A stretch of 58,129 bases of DNA from Chitinophaga pinensis (GTDB taxonomy: Bacteria; Bacteroidota; Bacteroidia; Chitinophagales; CAMDFR01). Under the pieces are notes generated by a model. That model saw nothing but the letters and a program-made list of their open reading frames with translations, was not told where the DNA came from and did not search any database. The DNA lies in assembly GCA_945860705.1 (NCBI GenBank), contig CAMART010000018.1, forward strand, positions 1-58,129. Direction: 5' to 3'. The position numbers and the translations under genes are program-made. Of the stretch, positions 50,196 through 58,129 are shown one piece after another (position 1 is the stretch's first letter; every line of letters starts with the position of its first letter).

Positions 50196-51479
50196 TTATT
50201 TTTTATTTAAAATATTTTCAATAAGTGCAGACTTTAGTTGTAGTTCATCCCACTCAGCTTCAGGCAGAGAATCTATAGTGATAGCTCCTCCACTCTGAAC
50301 GGAAAGATACTTATTTTTTTTGTTGTATAAAATAGTACGTATTACCACATTGAAATCAAAATTATTTTCTGGAGTAAAATAGCCTATACTTCCACTAAAT
50401 ACGCCTCGTTTACTTTGCTCATATTGTTCTATGAGTTGCATAGATTTTATTTTTGGAGCACCTGTCATTGAACCCATAGGGAATGCTTTCTTTACTGCTG
50501 AAATATAATTTTTACTATCGCTTAGAGTCGCCACTATGGTACTGATCATATGATGCACTGTATTAAAAGTATAGATGCCAAAAAGTTCTTTTACTTGTAT
50601 ACTTCCAGTTTTAGCAAAGTGAGTGAGATCATTTCTTACCAGGTCTACTATCATGATGTTTTCTGCACGTTCTTTTTCACTGTGGTAAAGTTCACTTTTC
50701 AAAAACTCATCTTCTTCCTGAGATGCACCTCTTTTCACAGTGCCTTTTATTGGTTGTGATATTAATAAATCTTCATTTTTTTGTAAAAATCTCTCAGGAC
50801 TAGCACACAAAATATAGTGCTCATTTATTTTAAAAAAAGAACTAAATGGGGCTTTTGATTTTTCATTTAACTCAAAAAAAGTATTGAGAGGATTTATAGT
50901 TGCATCTTCATTATACAGTTCTCTACAAAAATTCATTTCATAAATATCGCCTTCTAGTATATGATTTTTTATTGTTGCTATTTTTTGTAAATAATCTTCT
51001 TTAGCTATCCTAGATTTGAGTTGAATTGGAGAATTTATTTCCGTTTTTTCTTCTAGTATTATATTACAAATCATATCATACAGAGCTAGAGCTTCTGGAT
51101 AGTTCCTATTGATAGAAAGTTTATTGCCTTTTATATAGAGCAAATATCGAGGTTCAAAAAAATAGCTTGCAGGAAAATCTAAATAATCTGGATTCGTAGA
51201 TTGAAGATTTTCAACTTCGTTTTTCAAATCATAACTCAAATATCCAAAGAGCCAAGATTTTTTTTCAGTGTGAAATTTTTCTAGTTTTTCAAAAACATTT
51301 TTTTCTTCAGTGAAAATAGAAAGGCTATCTACAGCAAGCAAAAACTCATATCTAGAATATTTGTCATTGATATTATTATTGGAATCTAAGGCACAACATA
51401 CACTAAAGGAATCAGCCCATTTTAATGCTTTCTTTTTAAATAGGTCAATATCACTGATTGTAAAGCTGGTTAATTCCAA
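50196..51479 (-). CDS. pabB: Aminodeoxychorismate/anthranilate synthase component I (PabB-like)
   Basis: A 427-residue chorismate-binding enzyme. Key motifs: LISQPIKGTVKRG with the Lys that follows the binding loop, AENIMIVDLVRNDL, HHMISTIVATL and FPMGSMTGAPKIKSMQLIE. Single-domain PabB-type proteins make p-aminobenzoate (folate) from chorismate with a glutaminase partner. An anthranilate synthase role cannot be excluded. TTG start, five bases after purA's stop. Confidence 0.88.
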   Translation of the reverse strand: MELTSFTISDIDLFKKKALKWADSFSVCCALDSNNNINDKYSRYEFLLAVDSLSIFTEEKNVFEKLEKFHTEKKSWLFGYLSYDLKNEVENLQSTNPDYLDFPASYFFEPRYLLYIKGNKLSINRNYPEALALYDMICNIILEEKTEINSPIQLKSRIAKEDYLQKIATIKNHILEGDIYEMNFCRELYNEDATINPLNTFFELNEKSKAPFSSFFKINEHYILCASPERFLQKNEDLLISQPIKGTVKRGASQEEDEFLKSELYHSEKERAENIMIVDLVRNDLTHFAKTGSIQVKELFGIYTFNTVHHMISTIVATLSDSKNYISAVKKAFPMGSMTGAPKIKSMQLIEQYEQSKRGVFSGSIGYFTPENNFDFNVVIRTILYNKKNKYLSVQSGGAITIDSLPEAEWDELQLKSALIENILNKK

Positions 51480-51484
51480 TTTTT

Positions 51485-52765
51485 TTATACTAATAAAGTA
51501 GTGTCTTTGATAATCATTTTTTCTCTATCTGGTGCGTTAGAGATAAGTGAAATAGGAACGCCTAGATAGTTTTCTATAAAGTCTAAATATTTTTTTGCAT
51601 TTGCAGGAAGCAAATCAAAATCAGTTGCATCTGCTAATGAAGTATTCCAGCCTTCGAAGCTATCGTAAACTGGATATATTTTATCATTCACTATGTCATA
51701 TGGAAGCTCGTTAGTTTCTTTGCCATTGTGCAAATATCTAGTACAAGCATTTATGCTATCAAAATCATTCAATACATCTATTTTGGTAATGATTAGTTTG
51801 GTAAGTCCCGTGAGCATAGATGTATATTTAAGCGCAGGCAAATCTATCCAACCACATCTACGTGGTCTACCAGTAGTTGCCCCAAATTCATTGCCATTTT
51901 TACGAAGTTTTTCACCCATTTCATCTTCTAGTTCAGTAGTGAAAGGTCCAGATCCTACTCGAGTGCAATATGCTTTTGAGATGCCTATTACTTCTTTTAT
52001 TTTAGATGGTGAAATACCTAAGCCATTACATGCACTTGCAGTTACTGTATTAGATGAAGTCACATATGGATAAGTGCCAAAATCTATATCGAGCATACAA
52101 CCTTGTGCGCCTTCAGCCAATATTTTTTTACCATTCTGTATATATTCATTTACAAAATATTCGCTATTGACTATTTGCAAACCTTTCATAAAATCTATTG
52201 CCTCAAAAAATTCTTTTTCATCAGCTACTAAGTCAAAATGAAAATCATATATTTTGAGCAAATTCAAATGTTTTTCTTTAAGTTTCTCATAGATGCTTCT
52301 AAAATCATTGCTCAATATATCTCCTACACGTATTCCATTTCTACCAGTTTTGTCCATATATGTAGGGCCTATGCCACGTAGCGTAGAACCTATCTTTGCA
52401 CTGCCTTTTTGTGCTTCACTTGCTGCATCTAGTATTTTGTGTGTAGGCAAAATAAGACTTGCTTTTTTAGAAATATAAAGTTGTTTTTTTATATCGATGC
52501 CAGCAGTTTCAAGATTGCTGATTTCTGCTCTTAGTGTCACAGGATTGATCACTACACCATTGCCAATAAGGTTTATTGGTCTATCATGAAATACACCAGA
52601 AGGTATAGTATGAAGTACCATTTTTTTTCCACCAATCACTAATGTATGACCAGCATTAGGTCCACCTTGAAAACGTGCTACCATATCATATTGATTGGCT
52701 AATACATCTACGATTTTTCCTTTTCCTTCATCGCCCCATTGTAGGCCTAGTAATACATCTACCAT
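51485..52765 (-). CDS. purA: Adenylosuccinate synthase
   Basis: A 426-residue PurA of full length. GTP-binding GLQWGDEGKGKIVD at the N-terminus, IGNGVVINP, GAQGCMLDIDFGTYPYVTSSNT and VGSGPFTTE, then EFGATTGRPRRCGWIDLPALKY. It makes adenylosuccinate from IMP and aspartate. Its upstream spacer is the repeat region 52789-52843. Confidence 0.97.
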   Translation of the reverse strand: MVDVLLGLQWGDEGKGKIVDVLANQYDMVARFQGGPNAGHTLVIGGKKMVLHTIPSGVFHDRPINLIGNGVVINPVTLRAEISNLETAGIDIKKQLYISKKASLILPTHKILDAASEAQKGSAKIGSTLRGIGPTYMDKTGRNGIRVGDILSNDFRSIYEKLKEKHLNLLKIYDFHFDLVADEKEFFEAIDFMKGLQIVNSEYFVNEYIQNGKKILAEGAQGCMLDIDFGTYPYVTSSNTVTASACNGLGISPSKIKEVIGISKAYCTRVGSGPFTTELEDEMGEKLRKNGNEFGATTGRPRRCGWIDLPALKYTSMLTGLTKLIITKIDVLNDFDSINACTRYLHNGKETNELPYDIVNDKIYPVYDSFEGWNTSLADATDFDLLPANAKKYLDFIENYLGVPISLISNAPDREKMIIKDTTLLV

Positions 52766-52788
52766 ATTTATTATTTATTTGTTTTTTT

Positions 52789-52843
52789 AAGTATCAAGTA
52801 TTTTTAAAAAGTATCAAGATGTATGTATCTAGTATCAAGAATT
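52789..52843. repeat. Dispersed TACTTGATACTT-type repeats (copy 2)
   Basis: AAGTATCAAGTA at 52789-52800 is the exact reverse complement of the 12-mer at 1523-1534. Further variants (AAGTATCAAGATG, TAGTATCAAGAATT) follow to about 52843. It fills the spacer 52766-52960 between purA and fur; I see nothing else in it. Confidence 0.75.
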
Positions 52844-52960
52844 AAGATTTTTTTCTTATTCTATATCAAATACATATTTATAACTTTTTTCTTTTATTAT
52901 ACTTTACTACTTTAATCTTTTTCCTTTTATCTAATGCTTAAAATTTACTATTTAAATCTT

Positions 52961-53461
52961 TTATCTTTTTACTTGTATCTTACTACTTGATACTTGATTC
53001 TTCTCCCGTTGCATCTGACAAGTACCACATATTCCATATAAATTCAACGAATGATGAGTGATTTTAAAATTGAGCAATTCGCCCATCATCGATTGTATTT
53101 GCTGAATACGAGGGTCACAAAATTCCACTACTTTTTTACAGTCAACACATATAATATGGTCATGTTGTTTATGTCCATAAGATTTTTCATATTGAGCTAG
53201 ATTTTTGCCAAACTGATGTTTCTTTATCAAGTCACAGCTGTGCAATAATTCCAAAGTATTATATACAGTTGCTCTGCTGATATTTTGTGCTTTATTTTTT
53301 AAATCTTCAAAGAGCTCCTCAGCATCAAAGTGGTCATTTCTAGTATATATTTCCTCTAGTATGGAGAATCTTTCAGGTGTTTTTCTTAGCTGATGCGACT
53401 CCAAATGGGCAGAAAAAATATTTTTTACTTCATTAAAAATTTCTGACTGTCTGCTATTCAC
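52961..53461 (-). CDS. fur: Fur family metalloregulator
   Basis: A 166-residue Fur-type repressor with winged-helix DNA-binding domain (about 1-85; LRKTPERFSILEEIYTRNDHFDAEELFEDL), metal-binding HKQHDHIICVDCKKVVEF and a second CxxC in GICGTCQMQ. Starts at GTG. It may sense iron, peroxide (PerR-like) or zinc; the CxxC pairs suggest a structural zinc. The last 13 or so residues (QVSSSKIQVKR) fall in the dispersed TACTTGATACTT repeat and are not part of the family's usual end. Confidence 0.9.
   Translation of the reverse strand: MNSRQSEIFNEVKNIFSAHLESHQLRKTPERFSILEEIYTRNDHFDAEELFEDLKNKAQNISRATVYNTLELLHSCDLIKKHQFGKNLAQYEKSYGHKQHDHIICVDCKKVVEFCDPRIQQIQSMMGELLNFKITHHSLNLYGICGTCQMQREKNQVSSSKIQVKR
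52984..52995. repeat. Dispersed 12-mer TACTTGATACTT (copy 3) inside the fur 3' end
   Basis: Exact copy of the 12-mer at 1523-1534. It codes for the tail residues of Fur (around VSSSK), so the repeat has been captured into the reading frame. Confidence 0.8.
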
Positions 53462-53518
53462 GGCACGAAAATAAGAGTTGCCTACCTAATAATATTATTT
53501 TTTTATACACAATAAGCT

Positions 53519-53526
53519 TAAATTTG
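53519..53526 (+). promoter_or_regulatory. Possible -7 box (TAAATTTG)
   Basis: Fits TAnnTTTG, with a T-rich stretch (53491-53503) at about the right distance for a -33 region. It would give a leader of about 65 bases for the outer-membrane protein gene. Confidence 0.45.
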
Positions 53527-53597
53527 TTTCGTTAAGGCAACTATAAATGCTTAAGTTCCGTTATAAAGCTAATTATCGAATCTTAAATCAATAAATT

Positions 53598-54464
53598 ATG
53601 AAAAACATCAAATCTAAACTACTTGTATTTGCGCTGATTTTATTCAGTTCTGCATCTATTTTCGCTCAAACTTTAAATGACTATATAGATGTAGTATATT
53701 TAAAAAACGGGAGCATGATCAAAGGGATTATCATCGAACAAGTACCTGGAAAGTCATTAAAAATAGAAACAAGTGACGGAAGTCAGTTTGTTTATCAAAT
53801 ATCAGAAGTTGAAAAATTTACTAGAGAACTTAAACCAGTTACCACTACAACCACAACCACTACAAACCCTATGATGACTAAAAGAGAGCCAAAACCTTTC
53901 TACAGCAAAGCAAAAGGTTATTTTGGTGGTGTAGAGTTATTGATTGCTGGTTCTCCAGGTCTTAGAGTGATCAATGGATACAAATTCGGTAGATTTGGCT
54001 ATTTAGGATTAGCTGTAGGTATAGAAGCTAATAGATTTAATTCATTTAACTATGCGCCATATATGAATATGTGGGGCGGAAATACACAGCCATTTGCTAC
54101 ATTAAACTTAGTATATGGGGGAGATATTCTTAAAAGAAAAATTACTCCTTATTATCAACTTGAGTTAGGTTATGGATTTAATTTAAATGGAAGAACTGAT
54201 AGATACTATTCTTACTATGAAAATGGAGCATATTATGACTATTACTACCAACAAAGAAATATTGGCGGACCTATGGGAGGTGCAGTATTTGGTGTGAAAT
54301 TTAATACCAACAAAAAAGTAAACTTCAAATTGGGCTTGAATGCTAGATGGTTTACAAATATATCTGACCCAATGAATAGCTATTCTTCATTCGCACCTTA
54401 TAATTATGGAAGTGGATTTGATGTGAATGGTGCTGCAGGTATCCGTTTTGGTATCGGATTTTAA
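53598..54464 (+). CDS. Outer-membrane-type beta-barrel protein
   Basis: A 288-residue protein with a signal peptide (KLLVFALILFSSASIFAQ), a small N-terminal beta region (about 25-75; VVYLKNGSMIKGIIIEQVPGKSLKIETSDG) of the kind that often precedes Bacteroidota barrels, a Thr-rich linker (TTTTTTTN) and a Gly/aromatic-rich C-terminal beta domain ending in IRFGIGF. Probably an outer-membrane protein of unknown function. It stands alone with its own terminator. Confidence 0.8.
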   Translation: MKNIKSKLLVFALILFSSASIFAQTLNDYIDVVYLKNGSMIKGIIIEQVPGKSLKIETSDGSQFVYQISEVEKFTRELKPVTTTTTTTTNPMMTKREPKPFYSKAKGYFGGVELLIAGSPGLRVINGYKFGRFGYLGLAVGIEANRFNSFNYAPYMNMWGGNTQPFATLNLVYGGDILKRKITPYYQLELGYGFNLNGRTDRYYSYYENGAYYDYYYQQRNIGGPMGGAVFGVKFNTNKKVNFKLGLNARWFTNISDPMNSYSSFAPYNYGSGFDVNGAAGIRFGIGF

Positions 54465-54504
54465 TAGAAAAAGAATTCCCACTTGATAAAGCGTCGTGAA
54501 ATAG

Positions 54505-54534
54505 TAGGCTCGCCTTTGGCGAGCCTAATTTATT
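54505..54534 (+). terminator. Strong hairpin after the outer-membrane protein gene
   Basis: Perfect 10-bp stem TAGGCTCGCC/GGCGAGCCTA (54505-54514 with 54518-54527) and loop TTT, followed by ATTTATTTTA. A likely intrinsic terminator, about 40 bases past the stop codon. Confidence 0.85.
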
Positions 54535-54636
54535 TTAGAGCTATCACCCATAAAGTTTCTATCGTTTAATAATCTTAATAATCTAAAAAAATCTATTTTA
54601 AATATAAAGTGTAACAATCCATATGATGGATGACCT

Positions 54637-54794
54637 CGAAATAAATAAATTACAAAACAAAGGCTTTTTTGGCGTGGATTTATGCATTTTAAAAAAGTAG
54701 GCTGAGGGTTACTCTCAATTAGGCTGAAATTTAGCTTTCAGCTTACATTTTTTTAAATGAAAAAAGCCTGCAGTTTTTGTTTTTATTTATTTCG
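54637..54794. repeat. Long near-palindromic hairpin element (about 158 nt)
   Basis: Outer arms CGAAATAAATAAA (54637-54649) and TTTATTTATTTCG (54782-54794) are perfectly complementary. A second perfect pair is AGGCTTTTTT (54661-54670) with AAAAAAGCCT (54760-54769). Inner arms 54684-54700 and 54740-54759 also pair (CATTT.AAAAAA...GTA.GCTGA). The region is free of genes. It could be a MITE-like repeat or a structured RNA. The rest of the 54535-54967 spacer is AT-rich, with one more small inverted pair CTTGAT/ATCAAG around 54800. Confidence 0.65.
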
Positions 54795-54942
54795 CAGTCT
54801 TGATTTTTTGTTTCTTTTTTATCAAGAAAAAAGAAAAATATAATTCTAATATAATATTGACTATTCAATGAAAATACTATCATTAATCAATTTATTCTAT
54901 ATGCTGTTATTAAATATTCATCGCTATAAAATCTATTGATAG

Positions 54943-54950
54943 TATTTTTG
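54943..54950 (+). promoter_or_regulatory. Possible -7 box (TATTTTTG) for lysS
   Basis: TATTTTTG, 17 bases before the lysS ATG. No -33 box found. Confidence 0.4.
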
Positions 54951-54967
54951 CATAAAATTTATTTAAA

Positions 54968-56482
54968 ATGAGCGATTTATCTCTAAGTGAACAAGAACTA
55001 GGTAGAAGGGAAAAACTACAAAAAATACGTGACCTCGGCGTTGACCCTTATCCTGCAGCATTATTTCCAATAAGCCATCTAAGCAATGCAGCCAAAAGCC
55101 AATACAATGCTGATAAAGAAACCAGAGTAGAAGTTTCTATGGCTGGTAGAATCATGAGTGTAAATGATAAAGGCAAAGTTCTTTTTATAAAAATACTAGA
55201 CAGTGAAGGACTGATACAACTATATGTAAAACGTGATGATATCTGCCCTACAGAAGATAAAACTTTTTTTGATGAAGTGGTAAAAATACTTGACCTAGGC
55301 GATTTTATTGGAGTGAAAGGATATATGTTTACTACAAAAACTGGTGAAGATAGCATACACTCTACAGAAATTACTTTGTTGTCAAAATCACTTAAGCCTA
55401 TGCCGGTAGTAAAAACCGATGCAGAAGGCAATGTGCATGATGCTATCACAGACCCAGAAATGCGCTACAGACAGCGTTATGTAGACTTAGTAGTGACTCC
55501 TGGTGTGAAAGAAGTATTTGTAAATAGATCGAAAATATTTAGCACCATGCGTCAGTTTTTCAATGAGCGTGGATACTTAGAAGTAGAAACACCTATATTA
55601 CAACCCATTCCTGGTGGTGCGGCTGCACGTCCATTTATAACACATCACAATACGCTCGACATGCCTTTGTATTTGAGAATAGCCAATGAGCTATATCTTA
55701 AAAGATTGATAGTTGGAGGATTTGATGGGGTATACGAATTTGCCAAAGACTTTAGAAATGAAGGAATGGACAAAACACACAACCCAGAGTTTACAGTTAT
55801 GGAAATATATGTAGCCTACAAAGACTATAACTGGATGATGGAAATGACAGAAGATATGTTAGAGAAAATTGCATTAGAGCTTTATGGAAAAACAGATGTG
55901 CCAGTAGGGGATACAATAATTAGTTTCAAAAAACCGTTTAAACGTATCAGTATGTATGATGCTATAAAAGAACATACAGGTATAGATGTAAGCAATATGG
56001 ATGAAACACAATTGAGAGATGCTTGTAAAAGCCTACATATACAAGTAGATAATTCTATGGGTAAAGGAAAATTGATCGATGAGATATTTGGCGAAAAATG
56101 TGAAGGCAATTATATACAACCGACATTTATCACAGACTATCCTATAGAGATGAGTCCTCTTTGTAAAAAGCACAGAACAAAAGAAGGTGTAGTGGAGCGT
56201 TTTGAGTTGATGGTCAATGGTAAAGAAATAGCAAATGCATATAGTGAACTGAATGATCCTATAGATCAAAGAGCAAGATTTGAAGAGCAAGTGGCACTCA
56301 TGGAAAGAGGTGATGATGAAGCTATGTTTATAGATCACGATTTCTTGAGAGCGCTCGAGTATGGTATGCCTCCTACGAGCGGTATGGGTATAGGTATGGA
56401 TAGATTGACTATGTTATTTACCAATCAATCTTCTATTCAAGATGTATTATTTTTCCCTCAAATGAGAGTAGAAAAAAACTAA
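54968..56482 (+). CDS. lysS: Class II lysyl-tRNA synthetase
   Basis: A 504-residue class II LysRS of normal length. N-terminal OB-fold anticodon-binding domain (about 55-150), then catalytic motif 1 (FFNERGYLEVETPILQPIPGGA), motif 2 (FRNEGMDKTHNPEFTVMEIY) and motif 3 (GMGIGMDRLTML). It charges tRNA-Lys. The gene has its own upstream spacer with a candidate -7 box. Confidence 0.97.
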   Translation: MSDLSLSEQELGRREKLQKIRDLGVDPYPAALFPISHLSNAAKSQYNADKETRVEVSMAGRIMSVNDKGKVLFIKILDSEGLIQLYVKRDDICPTEDKTFFDEVVKILDLGDFIGVKGYMFTTKTGEDSIHSTEITLLSKSLKPMPVVKTDAEGNVHDAITDPEMRYRQRYVDLVVTPGVKEVFVNRSKIFSTMRQFFNERGYLEVETPILQPIPGGAAARPFITHHNTLDMPLYLRIANELYLKRLIVGGFDGVYEFAKDFRNEGMDKTHNPEFTVMEIYVAYKDYNWMMEMTEDMLEKIALELYGKTDVPVGDTIISFKKPFKRISMYDAIKEHTGIDVSNMDETQLRDACKSLHIQVDNSMGKGKLIDEIFGEKCEGNYIQPTFITDYPIEMSPLCKKHRTKEGVVERFELMVNGKEIANAYSELNDPIDQRARFEEQVALMERGDDEAMFIDHDFLRALEYGMPPTSGMGIGMDRLTMLFTNQSSIQDVLFFPQMRVEKN

Positions 56483-56500
56483 TTTTTACTATATTTTTTT

Positions 56501-58129
56501 ATGATGAATAAAATATTTTCGATTATTGTTTGTTTGTTATTGCTAGTGACTATTGCAAAATCGCAGGATACTACCATTATCACCGATCCATATAGAATCA
56601 CTAAATATAAACCTAGGTTTAATCCAACACCATGGGATAGTATAGCGGCTGTGGCATATAATAGATATCAATCCCAAAATGATTCTATACAAATAGCAAC
56701 CATTAATAATAGAATAAAAGACGGAACAAAAGATATTGAAAATACTAAATCACTTTTGATAGATAGATGTAATATCAAATCGGTAAGTAACGATATCACT
56801 CAATTGAAAAATCTAGAATCAATAATTGTAAACAAATGCCCAGAGTTAGATTTAACTATTTTTTTAAATCAAATCAGCAGTTTACCAGCCTTAAAATATT
56901 TGGAATTAAATGGAGGAAGATATGCAGAGTTGCCGTCAAGTATTAGTTCTTTAAAGAGCTTAGAGTCTCTCAATATCAAAAATAATAAATTTAAAAGTTT
57001 GCCTACTTCATTGGCAAGTATGAGTAAGCTTTCATCATTAAATTTGTCAAACAATCCATATTTGACAGAAGAAGAAATCATCACTAAAACAAAAGATATA
57101 GCGTCTTTAGAGAATCTCAATTTAGCATACTGTCAAATTTTCGAATTGACTGAATCAATAAGTGAGTTGAGTTCACTAAAAACATTGGATTTGAGTTATA
57201 ATAATTTGACTAATGTACCAGTAGCACTTAAAGATTTAAGCAAGTTAGAAGAATTAAATTTAGCTTCAAATAAGTCTATGAATCTTCCACAAGTGCTGAT
57301 AAGATTAGCTGCTTGTTCAAAATTGAATTCACTGAATCTTTCTTACAATAAATTTCCATCATTACCAGAAGAAATTAGTCTAATTAAATCGTTAGAAGAA
57401 ATTTATCTAACAGGAAATAATATAGCTGAATTGCCCAGTAAAATGGGTGATTTGATGAATCTAAAAAAAATAGATTATAATGTACAAGACGGTGCTATGC
57501 GAGTGAGATTGACAGAGCTTCCTTCATCATTCAAAAAATTAGTAAATCTAGAATATCTTAGTTTTTCTGGTCATGCTATTGAAAAAATAAGTACTATTCT
57601 AAAAGATAAAACACAACTAAAATATTTGGATATTAGTTTTAATAATTTAGAATCTATTCCTTCAGATATTGCTACCTGCACACAATTAACCTATTTAGAT
57701 TTAGGCAAAAATAATATCACAGAAATACCCACAACTATTGATGCATTGCAAGAGTTGACTTATTTAAATCTAGATGGAAACTTTTTTAATAAAGCAGCTA
57801 AAAAAATAAAAGTACTTCCAGAAGAAATATATAATCTAAAAAAACTGGTGACTCTATCACTCAATGACAATGTGATAGCAGAGCTTAATGAAAAAATAAG
57901 CAATCTAAAAGAATTGGAAAACTTACAAGTAAGAGATAATTTACTAGCAGTATTACCATCAGGTATTTGCAATTTAAAAAATCTTAAAGTTTTAAATCTG
58001 AAAGCAAATGAATTGACTGCTCTTCCAAAAAACTTATCTAAACTCACACAACTACAAGATCTGAATGTAGCGTACAATCTGAAATTAGATTTTAATAAAG
58101 AAGTATTGACTATCGGTCAAATAAAAAGT
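56501..58129 (+). CDS. Secreted leucine-rich-repeat protein (partial, cut by window end)
   Basis: The frame from ATG 56501 (or 56504) is open to the last base (543 codons) with no stop. After a signal peptide (NKIFSIIVCLLLLVTIAKSQ) and a short N-terminal region, it consists of about 17 leucine-rich repeats of 22-24 residues with the L-x-x-L-x-L-x-x-N-x-(L/I)-x-x-(L/I)P consensus (for example LKSLESLNIKNNKFKSLPTS). Likely surface or periplasmic protein binding. The decayed fragment at 1537-1761 is the same kind of gene. Its end lies outside the window. Confidence 0.85.
   Translation, partial: MMNKIFSIIVCLLLLVTIAKSQDTTIITDPYRITKYKPRFNPTPWDSIAAVAYNRYQSQNDSIQIATINNRIKDGTKDIENTKSLLIDRCNIKSVSNDITQLKNLESIIVNKCPELDLTIFLNQISSLPALKYLELNGGRYAELPSSISSLKSLESLNIKNNKFKSLPTSLASMSKLSSLNLSNNPYLTEEEIITKTKDIASLENLNLAYCQIFELTESISELSSLKTLDLSYNNLTNVPVALKDLSKLEELNLASNKSMNLPQVLIRLAACSKLNSLNLSYNKFPSLPEEISLIKSLEEIYLTGNNIAELPSKMGDLMNLKKIDYNVQDGAMRVRLTELPSSFKKLVNLEYLSFSGHAIEKISTILKDKTQLKYLDISFNNLESIPSDIATCTQLTYLDLGKNNITEIPTTIDALQELTYLNLDGNFFNKAAKKIKVLPEEIYNLKKLVTLSLNDNVIAELNEKISNLKELENLQVRDNLLAVLPSGICNLKNLKVLNLKANELTALPKNLSKLTQLQDLNVAYNLKLDFNKEVLTIGQIKS

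Overview
The window is a stretch of low-GC chromosome from a Bacteroidota bacterium. Several things point there: PorX, the response regulator of the type IX secretion system (T9SS); a T9SS-type C-terminal sorting domain; a BshA bacillithiol enzyme; a glutaminyl-cyclase-like M28 lipoprotein; GH92 and FHS sugar genes; many SCxx-type lipoproteins; and start regions that carry TAnnTTTG boxes instead of clear Shine-Dalgarno sequences. Nothing looks like a phage, plasmid or CRISPR locus, and I found no rRNA or tRNA gene. I cannot name a genus from sequence alone.

Layout. 1-1761: tail of a membrane protein, an SRPBCC protein, a DgkA-type kinase, a small membrane protein and the decayed end of a leucine-rich-repeat (LRR) gene. 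1762-2402: gene-free, packed with palindromic repeats. 2403-9724: a very large beta-propeller/beta-barrel outer-membrane protein, an MBL hydrolase, a DUF4197-like lipoprotein and two adjacent rRNA methyltransferases (RlmL plus a RlmK-like partner). 9731-14154: a radical SAM/SPASM protein, then a cassette of small envelope-stress-type genes (YtxH, Holin-X-like, DUF2141, CsbD, lipocalin-like, lmo0937-like, coiled-coil lipoprotein) ending in a strong terminator. 14153-21027: universal stress protein, nucleoside phosphorylase, RadA, a QxxRW glycosyltransferase, an orphan DppC-like permease and a SpoIIE-type phosphatase. 21014-28229: Wzy and Wzz surface-polysaccharide proteins, a mini T9SS-tail protein, a GH92 mannosidase and an FHS sugar permease. 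28377-33185: coiled-coil membrane protein, TPMT-like methyltransferase, PolB-like exonuclease, GT4 and an HD hydrolase. 33295-36533: porX-tsaE-ald. 36562-41519: GT2, a MacB-type permease, a REP/RAYT element, GNAT, the M28 glutaminyl-cyclase-like protein and RNase HII. 41623-48004: ABC exporter pair, BshA, flippase, CDF transporter and a lipoprotein barnase with its barstar. 47999-53461: GT39-like protein, a hypothetical, a PabB-like enzyme, PurA and Fur. 53598-58129: outer-membrane protein, a long hairpin element, LysS and an LRR protein cut by the window end.

How they work together. Much of the window serves the cell envelope: surface polysaccharide (Wzy, Wzz, flippase, several glycosyltransferases), T9SS control (PorX) and maturation of exported proteins (glutaminyl-cyclase-like protein). 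The rest is mostly housekeeping (RlmL, RadA, TsaE, RNase HII, PurA, LysS) and stress or redox functions (Usp, CsbD cassette, BshA, Fur).

The most unusual items are: (i) a 0.7-kb RAYT transposase element with REP hairpin ends, sitting between GNAT and a MacB-type permease and flanked by a 61-bp direct repeat that duplicates the GNAT 3' end; a solo REP elsewhere carries a compensatory stem change; (ii) a lipoprotein-anchored RNase Sa/barnase-type nuclease with a barstar; (iii) short dispersed repeats, including the perfect 12-mer TACTTGATACTT, that appear to have been captured as C-terminal codons of fur and of a decayed gene; (iv) a roughly 158-nt near-perfect hairpin between an outer-membrane protein gene and lysS.
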